NCBI GenBank assembly: GCA_033439295.1
Contig: JAVTLE010000017.1
Span: 1,537,175 to 1,601,174, forward strand
Length of the DNA: 64,000 nt
DNA from: Deuterostichococcus epilithicus
Lineage: Eukaryota > Chlorophyta > Trebouxiophyceae > Prasiolales > Stichococcaceae
Reading direction: 5' to 3'
Under the pieces are notes generated by a model. That model did no database searches and was not told where the DNA came from. It was given only the letters and a program-made list of their open reading frames with translations. The stretch's first letter is position 1. Every line of letters begins with the position of its first letter. Of the stretch, positions 57,826 through 64,000 are shown piece by piece. The position numbers and the translations under genes are program-made.

Positions 57826-60800
57826 ATGTCAGCACCATCACACTCCAGCTCCAGGTACGCTCCTGTCGAGACAGGTGCTGTGCTAAGCCGTCTGCATGAT
57901 CCTGATCTTGTACCCCTGCAAAGCGGCACCGTCAGCCAGCGGTTTCTTCGCTTGTCTGGTGTGGAAGCAGACGAAGCATGCATTATCAAGGTCCTTCGTG
58001 GCAGCCGACTCCACCTGTCATCTTCTGCAGCATCGCTGATGGCGCCAAGCAGACCACAGCATCTAAATTCGGGCAAGCAGACGGCAATGCGGCGGCGGCA
58101 GGGCAGCCGGCGGCACCGCCGCGCGTGTTCTTGGCCCACGCCGGCCAGCAGAAGCCGTGGCTGGAGACGGCGTACACGTTGCTGACACAGCTGCACCGCC
58201 TGCCGGTGTTCTTCGATGAGCGCTGCCTGCCAGTCGGAGGCGACTCTGACGTTACCATGGAACTGGAGCTGGACCGTGCGGATGTTGGTGCGGAACCAGA
58301 CGTGGAACACTTCGTAGTCAGCATGACCCTGCGGTCATCATTGACTTGGTGTCTAGTATGTGCCCCTTGAATTCTGCTGGCATGATGTGACCTTGCGAAT
58401 GTCCCTATCTTGCATGAAGCGCCCTCTGACAGCGGCCTGCGACTTGTGCACGCAGTGGTGCTGGTGCTGTCAAAGGCGTTCTTGAGCAGTAGGGATCCAA
58501 TGAACGAGCTGGTCAGGGTCATGTCGCGGCGCAAGCAGCACAAGGCAGCAACGGCCGGAAGCAGCAGCACAGACGGCAGCGGCAGCAAACAGCAAATCCT
58601 GCCGGTGTACTTTGACATCAGCTTTGGCGACTGCGGCACAGCAGATGACAGCTACTTCTTGGCCAGGGGCTTCGATGCCAAAGATACTGCAGCCTATGCT
58701 ACCGCACTTGATGATCTTCGCACGATTGGCGGCAGGCGCATCGACCAGGTCAAAGCCAGCCCCGATCAGGTGAGCGTGTGGTGAGAACAGGAGGCATGAA
58801 TGCAGCTCGCCAAATATGGTGCACCTGCGTTTCCATGACATCCATGTCCAGATGGTTCAGGGAGCATACAGACCAACTGCTGCTTGGTTGGCGTCCAGTC
58901 TGCAATTTACTGGGACGTGTGTTGCTTGTTTGCAGGGCAGATACTATGAAGGCTCGATGGCGGAGCGAATTGTGGCGGACACCATCACACTGCTGAAATC
59001 AGCTGGCAAGCTGCCCGATGACTATGGCAGGACCAAAATTCGGTTGACTCGACCACCACCTCTTCATGGCCGAGAAGCGACGCTGCAGGCCGCAATGCGG
59101 CTGCTGGCTGAGCAGCAGCAGCTGTGCCTGGTGGCTGGTCCTGGCGAAGGCAAGTCGGTGCTGGCAGCAGAGGCAGCACACAGCCTATATGACAGCGGGC
59201 AGATTGGAGACGGCGCTTATCGGATCGATCTGGCTGATACGACAGGTGACAGCTCGACAGAGGCTGTATGCATGTCATCGTGTACCTGTGTTGGATGTGA
59301 TGACGCTTGGCTGCCCTGCAGTGCTTTCTTCATTCACCTTACTGCTGGACAATCTGGTTTGCAGGTGCCGACTCGACCGCATTGCAACAGCACATTGCCG
59401 TGCAGCTTGCTGCCGCCGCCGGTCACACTGAGGTGTAGCTGCCCTTGCCGAGCTGCTGCATTTGAAATGCCACCGACTTACTTCTCGGTAGAGTGCGAGA
59501 GCTCGATGTTGCTTGCTTGTACGATGTGTACCATTTCTGCTCACAGTTTGATTGTTGAACATGTAGGGCACTTGGGTCCTGGCAGATGACTCCACTTGGG
59601 ACCACGTGCAGCAGTGGCTGATGTCAGGCAATCATCCACTCATGCTTGTGCTGGAAAATGCGGAGACTGTGGCCGTGAATGCCGCGATGGTCCAGGTGAA
59701 ACGCGTGTTTGTTTCCCTGCCCTGGCATCATGTGCTGTGTCGATGTGCAGTGGGGTCACACCCTTCAGAGTTCGCACGGTGAAGAATGCAGATGGGTTTG
59801 ATCTGTCATTCGCCTTGACGCAGAGTTGCCACAATGTTGCGCATGTGCTGCGCAGGACATGCTTCTGCCTGTTGTACGGCAGCTGCATGCGCACCCTCGT
59901 GTGAGGTTGCTGCTGACATCGCGGGTTCAGCTGGGGCAGAACCTGCCCACGATGCGCCTGGCAGCTTTGGATCGGGACGCAGCAGCCACACTGGTGCTGG
60001 AAAGTCGGCAAGGCGCCGCGCCCGAGGCCTATCGCTGGACACTGTGGCAAGCAGAGCGGCTTGCAGATCTGTGTGGCTGCAATGCGCTGCTCCTCTCCAT
60101 TGCGACGGGCTTAGTGGCCAGCGAGCAGTGCACTGCCTTGGTGAGCAGAACAGCTGCTCAATCAGCTGGCACTGCATGTGACATACGCCATTGCGTCTGT
60201 TGTTTGGTGTTCCAATCTTTGCGATAAGGGCCAAGAGGGATACTGTCTATGCAGGAGGCATTGGCCGATGCAGAAGCGGGAGGACCACTGAGCTTGCTTG
60301 CAGGTGCTGATATGGGTGGTGCTCGAACTGCCGACATCGACAATGCGCAGCAGTGGCTGAAAACACGCTGCGCAAATGCCGGGTGGATGGACGCCATGAG
60401 TTCGCTGGCGCTGTTCAGGTGGGATGCGTCGCATACCTGGTGATTTTTGCAGGGTGTAGGCTTGAAGCACAGTGTCTCAATGTCGAACCTCACATGTAGC
60501 AGCGACTCTTTGGGCTACAATTTGGCGATGCAGAACTTCTCAAACTGATGTAGACTGCCAATTGCAGGGGCGGATTCTCCAGGGAAGCAGCCAGTGCCAT
60601 ATTGCAACAGCCAGCTGCAGACAGCCGGGCTTTGCTGCACAATCTTGTGGCCGTCAGCTTCATCTCGCGCAGCATATCGGCAGCAGGCACTGCCCGCTTC
60701 CACATGCACCCGGTGGTGTGGGATTTCAGCGAGCGGCAGCGGAAGCAGCAGCCGCACCAGCAGCAGCAGGCCGTCGCGGAGCCATGGCTGCGCTGGATGC

Positions 60801-62737
60801 TGCAGCAGGGCCAGCGTCTGTCGGAGCTGCGCCCAAGAGCTGGCAATGCAGCGCATCTGCCGGCGGCGCTGCAGCTGCTGGCGGATGAGCTGCACAACTT
60901 CGGCTGGCTGGCGGAGCTGCTGGCGCAACCGCCGCTGTCGACGTGGTCAAGCTTGGAGGATGAGTTGATTCTCGTGGAGCTGCAACGTTTGGTTTTAACG
61001 CTGGCATACTGCGGACACACCCGGCAAGCAGCAGCGTTGGCGCAGGGCATATTTGCCATCACCCAGCAGGTGCTGGGGCCCGAGCACCTGGACACGCTCA
61101 CGAGCGGCCACAACCTGGCATACCAGATGGGCAAGCTGGGGCGGCATGCTGAGGCAGCAGAGCAGCTCCAGCGGATCTTGGCTGTCGAGCGGCGGGTGCT
61201 GGGGCCCGAGCACCCTGCCACGCTCACGAGCAGCACCAACCTGGCACATCAGTTGGGCGAGCTGGGCCAGCATGCCGAGGCGGCAGAGCACCTGCAGCAC
61301 ATTCTGGATGTCGGGCGGCGGGTGCTGGGGCCCGAGCATCCGGATACGCTCAGCATTGGCGGCAACCTGGCAATTGAGCTGGGTGAGCTGGGGCGGCATG
61401 CGGAGGCGGCAGAGCAGCTCCAGCGCATCAGGGATGTCGAGCGGCGGGTGCTGGGGCCCGAGCACCCAGTCACGCTCAGCAGCGGCAGCAACCTGGCAGT
61501 TGAGCTGGGCGAGCTGGGGCGGCATGCTGAGTCGGCAGAGCAGCACCAGCGCGTCCTGGATGTCATGCGACGGGTGCTGGGGCCAGAGCATCCGGACACG
61601 CTCACGAACGGCCACAACCTGGCAGTTCAGCTGGGCAAGCTAGGGCGGCATGCTGAGGCGGCAGAGCAGCTCCAGCGCATCCTGGATATCAGGCAACGGG
61701 TGCTGGGGCCCGAGCACCCGTTCACGCTCAGCAGCGGCAGCAACCTGGCAGTTCAGCTGGGCGAGCTGGGGCGGCATGCTGAGTCGGCGGAGCAGCATCA
61801 GCGCATCCTGGATGTCACGCGGCGGGTGCTGGGGCCCGAGCACCCGGACACGCTCGCCAGTGGCAACAACTTGGCAGGTCAGTTGGGTGAGCTGGGGCGG
61901 CATGCTGAGGCAGCGGAGCTGCACCAGCGCATCCTGGATGTCATGCGGCGGGTGCTGGGGCCAGAGCACCCGCACACGCTCACGAACGGCCACAACCTGG
62001 CAGTTCAGTTGCGCAAGCTAGGGCGGTACGCTGAAGCGGCCGAGCAGCATCAGCGCGTCCTGGATGTCAGGCGGAGGGTGCTGGGGCCCGAGCACCCGGA
62101 CACGCTCGCCAGCGGCAACAACCTGGCACACCAGCTGGGCGAGCTGGGGCGGCATGCTGAGGCGGCGGAGCAGCTTCAGCACATTCTGGCTGTCATGCTG
62201 CGGGTGCTGGGTCCCGAGCACCCTTACACGCTTGGCAGCGGCCACAGCCTGGCAGTTCAGCTGGGTAGGCTGGGGCGGCATGCTGAGGCGGCGGAGCAGC
62301 TCCAGCGCATCCTGGATGTCTACCGGCGGGTCCTAGGGCCTGAGCACCCGGAGACGCTCACAAGCGGCCACAACCTGGCAATTCAACTGGGCGAGCTGGG
62401 GCGGCATGCTGAGGCAGCAGAGCAGCTCCAGCGCATCCTGGGTGTCATGCGGCGGGTGCTGGGGCCCGAGCACTCTGCCACGCTCACGAGCAATACCAAC
62501 CTGGCAGTTCAGCTTGGCAAGTTGGGGCGGCATGCTGAGGCGGCGGAGCAGCACCAGCGCATCCTGGATGTCAGGCGGCGGGTGCTGGGGCCCGAGCACT
62601 CTGACACGCTCGCCAGCAGCAGCAACCTGGCAGTTCAGCTGGGTGAGCTGGGGCGGCATGCTGAGGCGGCGGAGCAGCACCAGCATAATCTGGCCCACTG
62701 CGGTCGGCGCTCACTGCCGCCATTCCTCTCACGGTGA
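57826..62737 (+). CDS. TIR-NB-ARC-TPR immune-receptor-like (NLR/STAND) protein
   Basis: Nine exons with every phase closed: 57826-57958, 58081-58275, 58420-58769, 58936-59245, 59365-59432, 59567-59695, 59856-60140, 60255-60418, 60568-62737; 1267 residues. TIR domain, residues ~58-185: VFLAHAGQQKPWLETAYTL, PVFFDERCLPVGGD, HAVVLVLSKAFLSSRDPMNE (Glu139 at the place of the NADase Glu), ILPVYFDIS. NB-ARC, ~285-600: P-loop GPGEGKS (294-300), Walker B LMLVLENAE (~377), LLLTSR (~412), LADLCGCNALLLSIATGL (GLPL-like), and winged-helix HMHPVVWDF (~590). Residues 697-1267 are TPRs of the kinesin-light-chain type (see the repeat entry). Signal-transducing STAND ATPases of this build act as pathogen sensors in plants and bacteria; a role here is inference. 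An alternative start is the ATG at 57978, which reads unspliced into the TIR exon. It is the last gene before the telomere. Confidence 0.9.
61148..62659 (+). repeat. Twelve tandem 126-bp units encoding 42-residue TPRs
   Basis: Twelve in-frame units of exactly 126 bp, each reading AEAAEQLQRILDVxRRVLGP then EHPxTLxxxxNLAxQLGELGRH. A diverged unit precedes them (from 61022, LAQGIFAITQQVLGPEH) and a 25-residue partial unit follows to the stop. Units differ mainly at the x positions. Units 3-4 and 5-6 share a signature (SSGSNLAV followed by AESAEQHQ), and units 4 and 7 share TNGHNLAVQL, which indicates higher-order duplication. Long open frames on the minus strand are by-products of the repeat. 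Confidence 0.97.
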
Positions 62738-63186
62738 GCTCTGTTATTTGCAGCCGGTCGATCTCGGACCCTGCTCGGCGGTTGACCCAGAAGGTGTGCA
62801 CACGCGTCGCTGCAATCGGAGATCACGCCCACCGCAGCGGTCATGCCGCACTCATCTCAGCCTCTGCATCAGGCTGGCCATGTCAACTGGGAGACGCCCT
62901 GCTTCACAGTGCCTTTGCTTGACGCCAACAGAGGAGTGCTGATTTGCTCTGGACTCATCAGCCCTGCTCCTCTCCCAACTGGAACCACCCCCCGGCGGCG
63001 GGTTGCTGCTGCCTGTTCGGCAGGCTGCTGCAGTTGCTGCCGAGTGCGGTTGCTGCCCCTTCATCGGTGCCGGGAGCCACAAACGTGTGGAGACTACGAG
63101 ACCAGCGTGCTGATGCCCTGCTTCCCGTCTTCCGCAGGGCCCGTTCAGCNGCNGCAGCCACAGTAATCTGCGCGGCAATCTGCTGC
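62738..63186. other. 3' flank of the NLR gene; possible remnant on the minus strand
   Basis: No plus-strand gene. On the minus strand, continuing from the inverted TPR fragment with one frame change, is a helical Ala/Arg/Gln stretch (AQARLRAQQIAAQITVA, around 63150-63210), which could be the tail of a decayed TPR gene. It is interrupted by ambiguous bases at 63150 and 63153. Confidence 0.3.
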
Positions 63187-63224
63187 GCCCGCAGCCGGGC
63201 CTGAGCACCTTCAAGGCACCGGCC

Positions 63225-63333
63225 GACCCAGCACACCCAGCTGAACTGCCAGGTTGTTGTTGCTCGTGAGCGTGGCAGAGTGCTCGGGCCCCAGCACCCG
63301 CCGCATGACATCCTGGATGCGCTGGAGCTGTAG
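63225..63333 (-). pseudogene. Inverted, truncated single TPR unit related to the NLR array
   Basis: On the minus strand this reads LQRIQDVMRRVLGPEHSATL then TSNNNLAVQLGVLGR. It is closest to unit 11 of the array (VMRRVLGPEHSATLTSN) and nearly identical to it in DNA, but in opposite orientation. The frame breaks a few codons later. At its other edge (63331) the match stops exactly where TAGGGTTTAG begins. It looks like what remains of a second, oppositely oriented TPR gene. Confidence 0.85.
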
Positions 63334-63356
63334 GGTTTAGTGTTACTAGTTTAGGG
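63331..63356 (+). repeat. Short degenerate telomere-like stretch internal to the telomere
   Basis: TAGGGTTTAG followed by TGTTACTAG and TTTAGGG sits about 170 bases before the main telomeric tract and directly abuts the inverted TPR fragment. Confidence 0.7.
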
Positions 63357-63521
63357 TGCGTGCATGAAGAGCACTTGCCCATTGTGCGCCTCATAGCTCG
63401 GCTTGTAGTGCGTGGATGGCGGGGNNNGGGGTAGCNAAACGANGCTGCACACTGAGGGTACACGTCTGGAGTGGCGCTCGTGGTGTCGCGCCCCACCCCT
63501 TGCCATGGTGGCACTTGCAAG

Positions 63522-64000
63522 AGGGTNTAGGGTTTAGGGTTTAGGGCTAGGGTTTAGGGTTTAGGGTTTAGGGTTTAGGGTTTAGGGTTTAGGGTTAGGA
63601 TTAGGGTTTAGGGTTTAGGGTTTAAGGATTAGGGTTTAGGGTTTAGGGTTTAGGGTTTAGGGTTTAGGGTTTAGGGTTTAGGGTTTAGGGTTTAGGGTTT
63701 AGGGTTTAGGGTTTAGGGTTTAGGGTTTAGGGTTTAGGGTTTAGGGTTTAGGGTTTAGGGTTTAGGGTTTAGGGTTTAGGGTTTAGGGTTTAGGGTTTAG
63801 GGTTTAGGGTTTAGGGTTTAGGGTTTAGGGTTTAGGGTTTAGGGTTTAGGGTTTAGGGTTTAGGGTTTAGGGTTTAGGGTTTAGGGTTTAGGGTTTAGGG
63901 TTTAGGGTTTAGGGTTTAGGGTTAGGAGTTTAGGGTTTAGGGTTTAGGGTTTAGGGTTTAGAGTTTAGGGTTTAGGGTTTAGGGTTTAGGGTTTAGGTTT
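63522..64000 (+). repeat. Telomere, (TTTAGGG)n
   Basis: About 480 bases, roughly 65-68 units, of TTTAGGG with the G-rich strand pointing to the right edge, so this is the right end of the chromosome. Variants cluster at the inner end (GGCTAGGG, TTAGGATTAGGG, TTTAAGGATTAGGG at 63565-63635); rarer ones occur further out (GTTAGGAG near 63921, TTTAGAG near 63958). One ambiguous base is at 63527. The repeat type is that of land plants and many green algae. Confidence 0.99.

Noticed and set aside
61148-62659. CRISPR-like or satellite array
   Set aside because: Units are contiguous, in frame, 126 bp long and code for canonical TPRs; there are no short repeats with unique spacers.
60995-62698. Long open frames on the minus strand across the TPR array
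   Set aside because: They recur with the 126-bp period and follow from the codon composition of the repeat; the plus-strand frame carries the TPR consensus and continues the NB-ARC exon.

Overview
The window reads as the end of a nuclear chromosome of a green alga (Chlorophyta). The last ~480 bases are a nearly pure (TTTAGGG)n tract with the G-rich strand running towards the right edge, which is the plant/green-algal telomere repeat. The genes are GC-rich, cut into many short exons by GT-AG introns (a few look GC-AG), and code for plastid and mitochondrial proteins typical of a photosynthetic eukaryote. A trebouxiophyte (Chlorella/Coccomyxa-like) alga is my best guess; this is inference, since no marker here fixes the genus. 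There are no bacterial operons, rRNA genes, CRISPR arrays or transposons that I can support.

Layout. 0-5 kb: a PP1 inhibitor-3 homologue (PPP1R11/YPI1) and a WSS1-type DNA-protein-crosslink metalloprotease, both +. 5.8-6.9 kb: OHP2, a plastid one-helix protein (-). 7.9-10.8 kb: RAE1 mRNA-export WD40 protein (+). 11.6-15.5 kb: ALG8 glucosyltransferase of N-glycan assembly (-). 16.5-19.4 kb: PDX1, vitamin B6 synthesis (-). 19.7-21.8 kb: an unrecognised, probably plastid protein (-). 22.0-26.7 kb: a plastid FAD amine-oxidase-like protein (+). 27.2-29.5 kb: SDH2, iron-sulfur subunit of complex II (-), head to head with 29.9-30.4 kb, a probable complex I ESSS/NDUFB11 subunit (+). 30.9-32.2 kb: a coiled-coil, tail-anchored protein (-). 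32.9-42.1 kb: a TOC159-family chloroplast import receptor GTPase (-), divergent from 43.1-48.5 kb, NOG2/NUG2 ribosome-biogenesis GTPase (+). 48.8-50.1 kb: a probable nucleolar UTP16/BUD21-like protein (-). 50.6-57.6 kb: weakly supported genes (a secreted Cys-containing product, an acidic/coiled-coil product, proline- and alanine-rich ORFs). 57.8-62.7 kb: a complete TIR-NB-ARC-TPR immune-receptor-like gene of nine exons. 63.2-63.3 kb: an inverted single-unit fragment of the same TPR repeat. 63.5-64.0 kb: telomere.

The first 50 kb is ordinary housekeeping sequence. The striking region is the subtelomere. The last gene before the telomere is an NLR/STAND-type receptor with a TIR domain, a P-loop, a winged-helix MHP motif and twelve 126-bp TPR units whose variable residues sit at a few fixed positions. 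It is followed by a truncated inverted copy of one unit that abuts telomere-like sequence. A second pattern recurs in three genes (amine oxidase, TOC159, NOG2): short decayed copies of coding segments lie 110-135 bp from the original, inside introns, as expected of local tandem duplication and perhaps intron gain.

Exon boundaries were worked out by hand from reading frame, splice-site consensus and family similarity. Where the phases close across all exons (PPP1R11, RAE1, PDX1, ESSS and the NLR) the models are strong; elsewhere ends are marked approximate.
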